Of a stretch of 64,000 nt of DNA, positions 51,337 through 60,581 are shown piece after piece; positions within the stretch are counted from its first letter, which is position 1; the number at the start of each line of letters is the position of its first letter. Origin of the DNA: Solobacterium sp. UBA3691 (GTDB taxonomy: Bacteria; Bacillota_I; Bacilli_A; Erysipelotrichales; Erysipelotrichaceae); contig DFIS01000049.1 in assembly GCA_002372175.1 (NCBI GenBank), positions 78,569 through 142,568 of the forward strand, read 5' to 3'. The translations under genes and the position numbers were made by a program. The notes below the pieces were generated by a model, which ran no database searches, was not told where the DNA came from, and saw only the letters and a list, made by a program, of their open reading frames with translations.

Positions 51337-52925
51337 GCAGGAATATCGTTGACATCAGAGAACTTGACCTGACCGGTCTTGAACAGCTGCCGAAGCTGAT
51401 TGCCGGTCTTTTTCGCTTTGCCGGTCTGCAGGATGAACAGATCCGGGAACTGCTTTACGGCAGGGAGGAGCTTGCGACAAGTACGGATGCCTGTGTGCAG
51501 GCGGCGGCACAACGCATACGGCTGGCGGCAGAACGCGGAGAGAAAGTGTTTATCGGCGGCGATTATGACGCTGACGGCATCTGTGCGACAGCGATCATGA
51601 AGGATACGCTGGACCGCATGCATATCACTAACGGATATTACATTCCTGACAGACTGAAGGAAGGCTACGGCATCAATACCGCTACCGTGGAACTGGCACA
51701 CCGCAAGGGCTATCAGCTGATCATCACCGTGGACAACGGCGTAAAGGCATTTGCGGCACTGCAGCGGGCAAAAGATCTCGGCATGGATGTGATCCTGACC
51801 GACCACCACCGGATGGCTACGGCACCGGCAGCGGATATTCTCGTCCATCCTGATGTGATGTCAGAGGTGTATGAGACACTGTCAGGCGCAGGGGTAGCGC
51901 TGCAGATCAGCCGGAATCTGCTCGGCAATCAGGATACACATACGGCACTGGCATGTATAGCAGCGATCGGTGACGTGATGCCGCTATGGAAAGAGACCCG
52001 GGTGATCGTAAGACAGGGACTGCAGATCCTGAAGAAAAACGGTCTGCCGGCAGTCTCAGCCCTGTTTCGCAGGGACTCTGCCCGTGATGTACAGGCCGTT
52101 GCCTTTGAAGTTGTACCGAAGCTCAACAGCCTGGGCAGGATGAGTGATATTGCCAATGTGAATACGGCGGTACCATTCCTGTTACTGCGTGATCCTGCGG
52201 CGGCAGCACGTTATGCGGCCCAGCTCGAGACCGTCAACAGACGGCGGCGTGATCTTTCCGCCGTCATGTATGAACAGGCATCGGGCATGGTGCAGGATGA
52301 ACAGATCCCGGTGATCTATGATGACCGCTTCCACGAAGGCATCTGCGGACTGGTGGCCGGAAGGCTTGCGGAAGAGATGCAGAGACCTGTACTTGTGCTG
52401 GCGGAACACGGGGATGAACTGAAGGGCAGCGGCCGTTCCGTACCCGGTTTTGATCTCTTTGCGTTTTTCTCTGCATACGAAAGATTTACGGCTTTCGGCG
52501 GTCATGAACAGGCTGTCGGCATCGGTATACGCAGGGATGATCTGCCTGATCTTAAGCAGATGATCATGCATCAGCTTGGCGCGGATGTGATCGTACCGCA
52601 GACGGGGGAGCGTTCAGCCATAGCCGTCAGACCGGAGGATATCACCTTCGAGGAATTGATGTTTCTGGAGAGTCTGCAGCCGCTGCCGAAGGAACTGTCT
52701 TCCGTCAGCTTTGCCCTGCAGCACCCTGAGATCACCTCTGTCTTTCGCGGCAGGGGTGTCATACGCTATTCCATCGGCACCGGCAGGGACCGTCTGGATG
52801 CGGTTGCCTTTACCCGTCAGCATCTGAAGGATACCGATACACCGGTACTGCTTACAGGCAGACTGTCGCTGAACCGGTGGAAGGGGAACATCACCAGACA
52901 GATGGAACTGGATGATATTGAATAA
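51333..52925 (+). CDS. recJ: Single-strand-specific DNA exonuclease RecJ
   Basis: The 530-residue protein has the DHH phosphoesterase motifs: I GGDYDADGICATA (D77, D79, D81), II TVDNGV near 134, III TDHHRM at 157-159 and IV-like ACIAAIGDVMPL. The DHHA1 domain has SGRSVPGFDLFAFF, FGGHEQAVGIGI, and an OB-fold-like C-terminus follows. It is about the length of E. coli RecJ and shorter than the Bacillus protein. It acts in mismatch repair, base excision repair and fork processing. It precedes apt and rel, a conserved order in Firmicutes. Confidence 0.92.
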   Translation: MSRNIVDIRELDLTGLEQLPKLIAGLFRFAGLQDEQIRELLYGREELATSTDACVQAAAQRIRLAAERGEKVFIGGDYDADGICATAIMKDTLDRMHITNGYYIPDRLKEGYGINTATVELAHRKGYQLIITVDNGVKAFAALQRAKDLGMDVILTDHHRMATAPAADILVHPDVMSEVYETLSGAGVALQISRNLLGNQDTHTALACIAAIGDVMPLWKETRVIVRQGLQILKKNGLPAVSALFRRDSARDVQAVAFEVVPKLNSLGRMSDIANVNTAVPFLLLRDPAAAARYAAQLETVNRRRRDLSAVMYEQASGMVQDEQIPVIYDDRFHEGICGLVAGRLAEEMQRPVLVLAEHGDELKGSGRSVPGFDLFAFFSAYERFTAFGGHEQAVGIGIRRDDLPDLKQMIMHQLGADVIVPQTGERSAIAVRPEDITFEELMFLESLQPLPKELSSVSFALQHPEITSVFRGRGVIRYSIGTGRDRLDAVAFTRQHLKDTDTPVLLTGRLSLNRWKGNITRQMELDDIE

Positions 52926-52946
52926 CATATTTATAATCTTATGTTG

Positions 52947-52952
52947 TATAAT
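52947..52952 (+). promoter_or_regulatory. -10 element before apt
   Basis: TATAAT lies 29 nt before the apt ATG, and the leader has TGGAGGG as ribosome-binding site. A second TATAAT at 52932-52937 is an alternative. Confidence 0.5.
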
Positions 52953-52981
52953 GACTTTGTTCTTTTACTGGAGGGTATATC

Positions 52982-53509
52982 ATGTCAGTGAATTTGGAAG
53001 ATTATGTTGCGTCCATTCCCGATTTTCCTAAAGAAGGCGTCTTATTCAGGGATGTTACACCGATCATTGAGAACTATGAAGCCATGAAGACAGCTGTTGA
53101 TCAGCTCGCTGCATACGGAAGAAGCGTTAAGGCCGATCTCGTTGCCGGTCCTGAAAGCCGTGGTTTCATCTTTGGTGTTCCCACAGCAATGGAGCTCAAG
53201 GTCGGCTTCTCCGTGATCAGAAAACCCGGAAAGCTTCCGCGTCCTACGGTTTCCAAGGAATATGCACTGGAATACGGTACGGGCGTTCTGCATATGCATA
53301 AGGATTCGGTCAAACCCGGACAGAGGGTGCTGATCGTCGATGATCTGCTGGCCACCGGCGGCACAGCGAAAGCTGCAGCTGAGCTGGTGGAGGAACTGGG
53401 AGGGATCGTCGCCGGCTTTGCCTTCATTATTGAACTTGAAGGTCTGCCGGGAAGACAGGTGCTTGAAGGCTATGATGTCTTCTCACTGCTCGTAATGAGC
53501 GACAGCTGA
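52982..53509 (+). CDS. apt: Adenine phosphoribosyltransferase
   Basis: The 175-residue protein has YVASIPDFPKEGVLFRDVTPI, AGPESRGFIFGVPTAMEL, RKPGKLPRPT and the PRPP-binding loop VLIVDDLLATGGTAKAA. These identify Apt, which salvages adenine to AMP with PRPP. It lies between recJ and rel as in Bacillus and is followed by its own terminator. Confidence 0.97.
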   Translation: MSVNLEDYVASIPDFPKEGVLFRDVTPIIENYEAMKTAVDQLAAYGRSVKADLVAGPESRGFIFGVPTAMELKVGFSVIRKPGKLPRPTVSKEYALEYGTGVLHMHKDSVKPGQRVLIVDDLLATGGTAKAAAELVEELGGIVAGFAFIIELEGLPGRQVLEGYDVFSLLVMSDS

Positions 53510-53517
53510 TGATCCTG

Positions 53518-53543
53518 AATCGAAGAGAGATCTTCGATTTTTT
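53518..53543 (+). terminator. Intrinsic terminator between apt and rel
   Basis: AATCGAAGA and TCTTCGATT form a 9-bp perfect stem with a GAGA loop and six T residues, 8 nt after the apt stop. Transcription of rel must then come from readthrough or a local start. Confidence 0.85.
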
Positions 53544-53564
53544 CTAAGAAAGAGGGGCAGGAAG

Positions 53565-55763
53565 ATGGCTGAAGTAAAATCTGCAACACTGGAAGATGTC
53601 TTCAGCGAAGCAGGTAAATACATCAAAAAAGATGAAAGCATAGAGCTGATCAGACGGGCGGCAGCCTTTGCGGAGAAAGCACATGAGGGGCAGTTCCGCA
53701 AGAGCGGTGATCCGTATTTTACGCATGTGGTCAACGTCGCATATATCCTGACACAGCTGCGTGTAGGACCTTCAGCAATCGCTGCCGGTTTTCTCCATGA
53801 TACGGTTGAAGATACCGAAGTCACCAAGGAGGATCTGATCGCCGAGTTTGGACCGGAGATTGCTGAACTTGTCGAATCGGTAACCAAGATCGGCGCACTG
53901 AAACTGCAGCAGAAGGATGATCCCGAATACCAGGCAGAGAACCACCGCAAGATCTTTATCGCCATGGCCAGGGATATCCGTGTCATTCTGATCAAGCTGG
54001 CAGACCGTCTGCATAACATGCGCACACTGCAGTATCAGAAGGAAGAAAGTCAGAAGCGCATCGCAGCGGAGACACTGGATGTCTATGCGCCGATCGCTCA
54101 CAGGCTTGGTATCAGTGCGATCAAGAATGAACTGGAGGATCTCAGTTTCTATTATCTGAATCCGGAAGAATACTACCATATTGCGCATCTGGTGGAGACC
54201 AAGAAGGCGGAAAGAGATGCCTCTGTCAACCTGATGATCGAAGAGATCAGTGAACTGCTGCAGAGTCACAACATCAAGTTCCGTATCTTCGGCCGTTCCA
54301 AGCATCTGTATTCGATCTATCACAAGATGGAAGTCAGGCATAAACGCTTTGATGAGATCCTGGATCTTCTGGCGATCCGTGTGATTACCGAGACAGAGCT
54401 GAACTGCTACGAGATCCTCGGTTATATCCATGCCAAATACAGGCCGATCCCGGGACGTTTAAAAGATTATATTGCCGTACCCAAGGCCAACATGTATCAG
54501 TCTCTGCATACAACGATCATCGGCGAAAACGGCAGGATCTTTGAAGTGCAGATCCGTACCGAAGAGATGGATGAGATCGCTGAGCAGGGTGTGGCAGCCC
54601 ACTGGCGGTACAAGGAAGGCGGGCATTACGATGCCAGAGCCGAGCAGAAGGAGATCGAGGAGAAACTCTCGTGGTTCCGTGATTTTGCGGTCTATACCGA
54701 TGAGAATCAGGATGCCAGTGCCAGTGAGTACATGGCGACCCTGCAGAGAGATATCTTCGATGCCAATGTCTATGTCATGACACCGAAAGGAAAGGTCATC
54801 GACCTGCCCAACGGAGCAACACCGATCGACTTTGCGTACAGGATCCATACAGATGTCGGACATACGACTGTCGGTGCCATTGTCAATGACGTCATGGTAC
54901 CGCTGAATACAGAACTGCATACCGGTGATGTCGTCCAGATCAAGACGATGAAGAATACCGGACCTTCTGAGGACTGGCTCAAATTCGTCAAGACCAATCA
55001 GGCCAAGAACAAGATCAAGGCATACTTCACCCGCAAGGAAGCGGAGATGAAGAATGAGAAGGTACCGCACGGTGAAAAGCTGATCAGTGATGAGCTGCGC
55101 AAGCGCGGACTGGATCCGGCGGAGTACATAGACAGACAGAAGATCGAAGGACAGCTCAGTCAGCTTGGCGTGACGAGTTATGTCGACATGATGTACGGTC
55201 TGGCAACCAGAGCCCTGAGTCCTTCCGTCATTGCGGACAAGATGACCCGTGACCGCAAGGTCTCCGGTGAACAGGAACTGTCAAGGCTGCTCAGCCGTGA
55301 GCGCAAACATGTGCAGTCCAAGACCGGTATCGTGATCCCGGGGCTGGAATCGATGAAGATGACGCTTGCCCAGTGCTGTCTGCCCGTCTACGGAGATACG
55401 GTAGTCGGCTATATCACCAAGGGTGACGGTGTCAAGATCCACCGTGCAGACTGTCCGAATGTGGCAGGTATGCGCCAGAGAATGATCGATGTCGGCTGGG
55501 ATGAAGGGGACCGCGAGAGACTGTACGAATCAGAGATCGTGATCCAGGCTCATGACCGCAACTTCCTGCTTACCGATGTCGCTACGCTTACATCACAGCT
55601 GAAAGCACCGATGCTGCATGTCAGTGCCTCTGTAAACAGGGAGACGCTGACCTCAACGATCAAGCTCCGCATACAGGTCAGGAATCTCGAACAGCTGAAC
55701 AGTGTCATTGCCAACCTGCGCAAGATCGAATCGGTATACAGCGTTGAAAGAGAAACCAATTGA
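53565..55763 (+). CDS. rel: Bifunctional (p)ppGpp synthetase/hydrolase
   Basis: The 732-residue protein has the full Rel layout. It has an HD hydrolase domain (FLHDTVEDTEVTKEDL, LADRLHNMRTL), a synthetase domain (YSIYHKM, LLAIRVITETELNCYEILGYIH, GRLKDYIAVPKANMYQSLHTT) and TGS (YVMTPKGKVIDLPNGATPIDFAYRIHTDVGH). The C-terminus has a zinc-finger-like region with CCLPVYGD, and ACT. Hydrolase residues are intact, so it should both make and degrade (p)ppGpp in response to starved ribosomes. The start follows GAGGGGCAGGAAG. Confidence 0.96.
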   Translation: MAEVKSATLEDVFSEAGKYIKKDESIELIRRAAAFAEKAHEGQFRKSGDPYFTHVVNVAYILTQLRVGPSAIAAGFLHDTVEDTEVTKEDLIAEFGPEIAELVESVTKIGALKLQQKDDPEYQAENHRKIFIAMARDIRVILIKLADRLHNMRTLQYQKEESQKRIAAETLDVYAPIAHRLGISAIKNELEDLSFYYLNPEEYYHIAHLVETKKAERDASVNLMIEEISELLQSHNIKFRIFGRSKHLYSIYHKMEVRHKRFDEILDLLAIRVITETELNCYEILGYIHAKYRPIPGRLKDYIAVPKANMYQSLHTTIIGENGRIFEVQIRTEEMDEIAEQGVAAHWRYKEGGHYDARAEQKEIEEKLSWFRDFAVYTDENQDASASEYMATLQRDIFDANVYVMTPKGKVIDLPNGATPIDFAYRIHTDVGHTTVGAIVNDVMVPLNTELHTGDVVQIKTMKNTGPSEDWLKFVKTNQAKNKIKAYFTRKEAEMKNEKVPHGEKLISDELRKRGLDPAEYIDRQKIEGQLSQLGVTSYVDMMYGLATRALSPSVIADKMTRDRKVSGEQELSRLLSRERKHVQSKTGIVIPGLESMKMTLAQCCLPVYGDTVVGYITKGDGVKIHRADCPNVAGMRQRMIDVGWDEGDRERLYESEIVIQAHDRNFLLTDVATLTSQLKAPMLHVSASVNRETLTSTIKLRIQVRNLEQLNSVIANLRKIESVYSVERETN

Positions 55764-55765
55764 CG

Positions 55766-55794
55766 TTGAGAAACAGAAACAATCAGTTTATAAT
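55766..55794 (+). promoter_or_regulatory. Promoter of the hisS-aspS T-box leader
   Basis: TTGAGA (55766-55771), a 17-bp spacer and TATAAT (55789-55794) form a good housekeeping promoter, only 2 nt after the rel stop codon. Confidence 0.75.
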
Positions 55795-55797
55795 ATT

Positions 55798-56012
55798 ACA
55801 CAGATCCGTGGAAGAAGAGATCTCTGTACAAAAGCGGAAAAGCGACAATGGTATGGTGAAAGCATTGGCCGGAAGACAGAGAAAGACACTTTGGAGGAAC
55901 CTTTCTGAATTACAGTAGGAAGGGTCGTATCCCGCGTTAAGGGATGAGCGTATGAGCAATCATGAACTAAGGTGGCACCGCGCGTAAAGCGTCCTTGGAG
56001 GGCGCTTTTTTC
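55798..56012 (+). promoter_or_regulatory. T-box riboswitch controlling hisS-aspS
   Basis: The leader has the invariant T-box AAGGTGGCACCGCG at 55969-55982. A downstream terminator follows (AAAGCGTCC with GGGCGCTTT, 55986-56008, then T-run), which the T-box half can replace with an antiterminator. A stem III-like hairpin (ATCCC...GGGAT) is at 55929-55945. Uncharged tRNA binding would allow transcription of the synthetases. The 3' arm of stem I seems to hold GACAC at 55885-55889, containing both GAC (Asp) and CAC (His) codons in overlapping frames; assignment of the specifier loop is tentative. Confidence 0.92.
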
Positions 56013-56033
56013 TGCCATCGGAGAGGAGAAAGT

Positions 56034-57293
56034 ATGAATTATCAGACACCGAGAGGTACCTACGACATTCTTCCGGAAGATGTACGGAAGTGGCATGATA
56101 TGGAGGCCAAACTGCACCGTATTGCTGCTTTGTACAACTACGAGGAGATCCGTACACCGTACTTCGAGGATACAGGTGTATTTGCCAGAGAGGGCGACAG
56201 CTCCGATATGGTAAATAAGGAGATGTACAGTTTCGGCAATGAAGACTCCTATACCCTGAGACCGGAAGGAACGGCCGGGGTGATCAGAGCCTTTGATCAG
56301 CACAAGCTGTACGGCTCGATGGAACTTCCTGCCCGCTTCTACTATGTGGGACCTATGTTCCGTCATGAACGTCCGCAGAAGGGCAGACAGCGTCAGTTTA
56401 CACAGTTCGGTGTAGAGAATATCGGTCTCAAGGATCCTTATCTGGATGCTGAGACGATCGCTCTGGGAATCGATATTGTTAAATCCATGGGCATTTCTTC
56501 GGTCAAGGTATGCATCAACACCCTGGGGGATGATGCCTCAAGAGCAGCCTATAACACAGCCCTGAAGGAGTATTTTGCGCCGCATATCGATACGATGTGT
56601 CCTGACTGCAAGCGCAGACTGGTGCAGAATCCTCTGCGTATACTTGACTGCAAGGACGATCATGACCACCCGGCAATGAAGGGGGCACCGAAGCTGCGTG
56701 ACTATCTCAGTGAGGAGTCAAAGACATATTTTGAAGAAGTACTGAAGGCCCTGGATGCGATGGGGATCCCGTATGAGATCGATGAGCGTCTGGTCAGAGG
56801 TCTTGATTACTATACACATACTGTCTTTGAGGTCATCTCCACAAGACCGGAAAGCGGAGCACAGGCAACGATCTTCGGCGGCGGCAGATATGATCACCTG
56901 GTCGAGTACTTCGGCGGTCCCGAGCTGTCCGGCATGGGCTTTGCGATCGGTCTTGAAAGACTGCTGGCACTGGCCGGCGAAGATGGCTATGCCTTCCCGG
57001 AAAAGCCGCGTACAGATGTATATGTGATCGGGCTTGGCAATGTCGGCACCGCACCGCTGGCAATCGCCAAACAGGTACGTGATGCCGGTTATTCGGCAGT
57101 AGCCAACTTTGCCCAGAGATCACTGAAAGCACAGTTCAAGAGTGCCGACAGACTGCATGCGAGATATATCGTCATTGCCGGTGAGGAAGAACTGAAGAAC
57201 GGTACTGTAAATATCAAGGATACAGATGCGAAAACACAGGAGACCGTTGCGGTAAACGATCTCATCAAAACATTAAAGGAGAGAGAAAAGTAG
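56034..57293 (+). CDS. hisS: Histidine-tRNA ligase
   Basis: The ATG at 56034 follows GAGAGGAGA; an upstream in-frame start lies in the T-box terminator. The 419-residue class II synthetase has QTPRGTYDILPEDVRKW, motif 2 FYYVGPMFRHERPQKGRQRQFTQFGVE, the His-specific VRGLDYYTHTVFEV and motif 3 GMGFAIGLERLL. The C-terminal anticodon domain is present. It charges tRNA-His and is co-transcribed with aspS under the T-box. Confidence 0.97.
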   Translation: MNYQTPRGTYDILPEDVRKWHDMEAKLHRIAALYNYEEIRTPYFEDTGVFAREGDSSDMVNKEMYSFGNEDSYTLRPEGTAGVIRAFDQHKLYGSMELPARFYYVGPMFRHERPQKGRQRQFTQFGVENIGLKDPYLDAETIALGIDIVKSMGISSVKVCINTLGDDASRAAYNTALKEYFAPHIDTMCPDCKRRLVQNPLRILDCKDDHDHPAMKGAPKLRDYLSEESKTYFEEVLKALDAMGIPYEIDERLVRGLDYYTHTVFEVISTRPESGAQATIFGGGRYDHLVEYFGGPELSGMGFAIGLERLLALAGEDGYAFPEKPRTDVYVIGLGNVGTAPLAIAKQVRDAGYSAVANFAQRSLKAQFKSADRLHARYIVIAGEEELKNGTVNIKDTDAKTQETVAVNDLIKTLKEREK

Positions 57294-57294
57294 T

Positions 57295-59061
57295 ATGGAA
57301 CGTACATGTGGAAACGGAACCCTGCGGATCACTGATGCCGGCAGGGAAGTCACCCTGATCGGCTGGGTCGCCAGAAGACGCAACTTCGGCGCTCTCGTAT
57401 TTATCGATCTGCGTGACCGTTCGGGTATCGTACAGGTCGTCTTTGACGAAAAGACGGCAGAGCTGGTAAAGGATGTGCGCAGTGAGTATATCCTGCAGGT
57501 TACCGGTACGGTTGAACAGAGAAAAGATCCCAACCCGAATCTTGCGACAGGCGAGATCGAAGTACAGGCTTCCGCGGTAAAGGTCATCAACAGTGCCCAG
57601 ACACCGCCGATCACGATCGCCGATGATACCGATACACTTGAAGACACACGGCTGAAATACCGTTATCTGGATCTGCGCCGTCCGATCCTGCAGCAGTATA
57701 TGATCCTGCGTCACAAGGTATGCATGATCGCCAGAAATACCCTGGATAAGAAGGGCTTTGTGGAGGTGGAGACACCGATCCTGGCCAGAAGCACACCGGA
57801 AGGTGCCCGTGACTATCTGGTTCCTTCCCGTATCTATAACGGTAAGTTCTGGGCGCTTCCCCAGTCTCCGCAGATCTATAAGCAGCTGCTGATGATCGGC
57901 GGTATGGAGAAGTACTTCCAGATCGCCAGATGTTTCCGTGATGAAGACCTGCGTGCCGACCGTCAGCCGGAGTTCACACAGATCGATATCGAGATGAGCT
58001 TTGTGGATGAGAATGATGTCTTCGGTGTCGTCGAAGATCTGATGAAGGATATCTTCAGAGGCACCAAGGATGTAGAACTCGAAGAACACTTCATCCGTAT
58101 TCCTTACCGTGAGTGTATGGCGAAATACGGTTCCGATAAGCCGGATCTGCGTTTCGGCAATCCGATCCATGACGTATCTCATATCTTTGCGCATACCGGT
58201 TTCCAGGTCTTTGCCAAAACCCTGGAAGATAAGGGCATGGTCGGCGCTCTGAAGTTTGAGAATGCGGCAGAGAAGTACAGCCGCAAGGGTCTTGATCAGC
58301 TGCAGGATTTCATCCGTCACGGCTTTAAGGCCAAGGCTCTGGCATATCTGAAGATGGAGAACGGCGAACTCAGCGGTTCGATCTTCAAGGTCCTGAGCGA
58401 AGAAGAAAAGCAGGCTCTGATCGAAGAACTCGAGATCAGGGATCATGATCTGGTTCTGATCGTCGCCGATCAGCCTTCCGTTGCCCAGAGCAGCCTCGGC
58501 GCTCTGCGTGTACGTCTGGCCAGAGAGCTCGGCATCATTCCCGAAGGTGTATACAAGTTCCTGTGGGTCACCGACTTCCCGATGTTTGAATACAGTGAGG
58601 AAGAGGGACGCTGGGTCGCTCAGCACCATCCGTTTACGGCTCCGAAGGCAGAAGATGTCGACAAGCTCTTCACCGATCCGGGTCATGTCTCCAGCCGTGC
58701 CTATGACCTTGTCCTGAATGGTTATGAACTGCTCAGCGGTTCGATCCGTATCCATGATCAGGATCTGCAGGCAAAGGTATTTGAGGCGATCGGCCTGACC
58801 ATGGATCAAGCCAGGGCGCGCTTCGGTTTCTTCCTGGATGCCTTCAAGTACGGTACACCTCCGCACGGCGGTGTCGGCATCGGTCTTGAGCGTCTGATCA
58901 TGGTTCTGGCAGGTACCGAGAATATCCGTGATGTGGTGGCCTTCCCGACAACGAACAGTTCCCTGGATCTGATGAGTGATGCACCGAATGTGGTCGAGCA
59001 GAAACAGCTGGACGTTCTGGGTATCGAACTCAGCGAGAAAACAAAGAAAGCAATGCAGTAA
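57295..59061 (+). CDS. aspS: Aspartate-tRNA ligase
   Basis: The 588-residue class IIb enzyme has an N-terminal OB anticodon domain (VTLIGWVARRRNFGALVFIDLRDRSGIVQVVFD) and motif 2 with FQIARCFRDEDLRADRQPEFTQIDIEMSF. The bacterial GAD insert and motif 3 (GVGIGLERLIMVLAGTENIRDVVAFP) follow. It may be discriminating or not; no gatCAB genes are in the window. It starts 1 nt after hisS and ends with a terminator. Confidence 0.97.
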   Translation: MERTCGNGTLRITDAGREVTLIGWVARRRNFGALVFIDLRDRSGIVQVVFDEKTAELVKDVRSEYILQVTGTVEQRKDPNPNLATGEIEVQASAVKVINSAQTPPITIADDTDTLEDTRLKYRYLDLRRPILQQYMILRHKVCMIARNTLDKKGFVEVETPILARSTPEGARDYLVPSRIYNGKFWALPQSPQIYKQLLMIGGMEKYFQIARCFRDEDLRADRQPEFTQIDIEMSFVDENDVFGVVEDLMKDIFRGTKDVELEEHFIRIPYRECMAKYGSDKPDLRFGNPIHDVSHIFAHTGFQVFAKTLEDKGMVGALKFENAAEKYSRKGLDQLQDFIRHGFKAKALAYLKMENGELSGSIFKVLSEEEKQALIEELEIRDHDLVLIVADQPSVAQSSLGALRVRLARELGIIPEGVYKFLWVTDFPMFEYSEEEGRWVAQHHPFTAPKAEDVDKLFTDPGHVSSRAYDLVLNGYELLSGSIRIHDQDLQAKVFEAIGLTMDQARARFGFFLDAFKYGTPPHGGVGIGLERLIMVLAGTENIRDVVAFPTTNSSLDLMSDAPNVVEQKQLDVLGIELSEKTKKAMQ

Positions 59062-59062
59062 G

Positions 59063-59098
59063 AAAGAGACCTGCTGTTATACAACGGCAGGCCTCTTT
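59063..59098 (+). terminator. Intrinsic terminator after aspS
   Basis: A long imperfect stem (AAAGAG-A-CCTGC-T-GTT with the complementary arm at 59083-59098) closes an ATAC loop directly after the stop codon. The T-run after it is weak. Confidence 0.7.
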
Positions 59099-59127
59099 AT
59101 GTCAAGACTGTACATTAGTGAATATGA

Positions 59128-59136
59128 TGATATGAT
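59128..59136 (+). promoter_or_regulatory. Extended -10 promoter of the 6S RNA gene
   Basis: TGA-TATGAT (hexamer 59131-59136) ends 6 nt before the first base of the closing stem of the RNA at 59143. Confidence 0.55.
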
Positions 59137-59140
59137 TCAG

Positions 59141-59298
59141 TTACAGAGAGGCACACATATTTTTCCAACACATTGATATACGGGAGTGCTGACTGGACTG
59201 TATGGTGTTGAATACTCAGTACGGCTGAGGATCCTGAAATACAGCCAAGCACACCCACCTCTACATAAGAGGGAACATATCAACCTCTCTGTTTTTTT
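59141..59298 (+). ncRNA. ssrS: 6S RNA candidate
   Basis: The roughly 156-nt RNA folds into one long rod. The ends pair (ACAGAGAGG at 59143-59151 with CCTCTCTGT at 59284-59292) and run into seven T residues. An inner helix is made by GTGCT...GG-CTGTAT near 59186-59202 with ATACAGCC-AGCAC near 59239-59252, topped by a CTCAG/CTGAG hairpin. The middle is an open bubble whose 3' side holds a small CCTCT/AGAGG hairpin. That architecture is diagnostic of 6S RNA, which binds the housekeeping RNA polymerase. Position after aspS matches Bacillus bsrA. The last bases overlap the 3' end of the opposite gene. Confidence 0.8.
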
Positions 59299-60575
59299 CT
59301 GCGTTTCTGAGGCAGTATGGAGCGGATAAACAGCGGGATAAACAGCAGCACAAGGACAACAAACAGGCTGTAGAGCGAGACTGCTGCGGGGTTTTCACGG
59401 ATGAAGCGGAACAGAGCACTGCGCATGCTTTCGGCAATATCACGGTCAACGGTGAAGGCATGGCGGTACAGGGTATCGCTGTTGACGGAGACAGTGATCT
59501 CACCAAGCGGCATACCGGCTGTACAGGGGGCCAGCAGCACCTCCGGCAGACCGTCATCGATCACGTATTCTTCGCCCTCAAAGAAGTCATAGAATACATC
59601 ATCGGGACAGATGACATCGTATTCGATACGGTCGGCGGAATTGTTTATCTTATATGTACGCAGGATACTGTCCTTTTCCAGGATCGTGCGTCTCTCGACA
59701 TTGTCTCTGAGCCATGTGCAGATCGTATTGGCATCGCGTATGGGACCGAGTTCCTGATTGCTCTGGGCAGTCACGGAGACGATGCGCATGCCGTTGATCT
59801 CGGCATAGGATGCCAGGCACCTTCCAGCCGGGATCGTATAGCCTGACTTACCGCCGATAAAGCCGTCGATATGCCTGCCGACGACAGCTCTTGACATCGA
59901 GTAGTATACGGTGGAACTGAGCTTGATGCCGCGGGGATGGGAGATAACAGCTGTTCCTGTGTATTCCGGGGTATTGATGATCTCGCGGAACAGGGGATTC
60001 TGTGAGCAGTAGTCCATCAGCGCAGCCATATCGCGGCATGTGCTGTACTGGTCATCTTCGTGCAGACCGGTAGGATTGGTAAAGTGCGTATGATCCATGC
60101 CGAGCTCTTCTGCCTTGCGGTTCATCAGTTCGACAAATTCCGGTGTACTGCCGCTGACCGCGATCGCCAGGGTATTGGCACAATCGGCACCGGAAGGCAG
60201 CAGAGTCCCGTACAGCAGATCCAGTACGGTCGGACTGTCACCGGTCAGATAACCTGCCACGGAAGCATTGTTGCTGACAAAGCCGCCAATCATCGCTGTA
60301 GTCAGGGTGATCTTGCGGGATGTATCGGGCAGATTCTCGATCGCCAGGATCGCTGTCATCATCTTTGTCATCGAAGCCGGATAGATGCGGTCATCGGCAC
60401 CCTTGTTGATGAATTCACGTCCTGTTTCCGGGTCATAGACAAACGCATAGGGACTGATCAGGGAAGGCGGGGCAGGGGTTTCTTCGGCTCTGATGCCGGT
60501 AACCGGCACAGACATTAAAAAAAGGAACAGTGCCGCGAGTATCCTTTTCAGCTTTCGGTTCATATGTAAACGCAT
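59280..60575 (-). CDS. D-alanyl-D-alanine carboxypeptidase (PBP5/DacF type)
   Basis: The protein has 431 residues from the ATG at 60575. It has a signal peptide (LKRILAALFLFLMSVPVTGIRA), then the S11 peptidase motifs SMTKMMTAILAIE (SxxK), SGADCANTLAIAVSGS (SxN-like) and GFIGGKSGYTIPAGRCL (KSG). After a beta-rich domain there is a C-terminal membrane helix and a basic tail. It trims the fifth residue of peptidoglycan stem peptides. The start is set by a TATAAT 6 nt upstream; downstream Met codons also lack a ribosome-binding site. It is convergent with the 6S RNA. Confidence 0.9.
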   Translation of the reverse strand: MRLHMNRKLKRILAALFLFLMSVPVTGIRAEETPAPPSLISPYAFVYDPETGREFINKGADDRIYPASMTKMMTAILAIENLPDTSRKITLTTAMIGGFVSNNASVAGYLTGDSPTVLDLLYGTLLPSGADCANTLAIAVSGSTPEFVELMNRKAEELGMDHTHFTNPTGLHEDDQYSTCRDMAALMDYCSQNPLFREIINTPEYTGTAVISHPRGIKLSSTVYYSMSRAVVGRHIDGFIGGKSGYTIPAGRCLASYAEINGMRIVSVTAQSNQELGPIRDANTICTWLRDNVERRTILEKDSILRTYKINNSADRIEYDVICPDDVFYDFFEGEEYVIDDGLPEVLLAPCTAGMPLGEITVSVNSDTLYRHAFTVDRDIAESMRSALFRFIRENPAAVSLYSLFVVLVLLFIPLFIRSILPQKRRKKQRG

Positions 60576-60581
60576 GGTACA

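Noticed and set aside
57265..58866. A 533-codon minus-strand open frame opposite aspS
   Set aside because: The plus strand encodes complete aspartyl-tRNA synthetase. Few stop codons appear on the opposite strand because the sense codons are biased.
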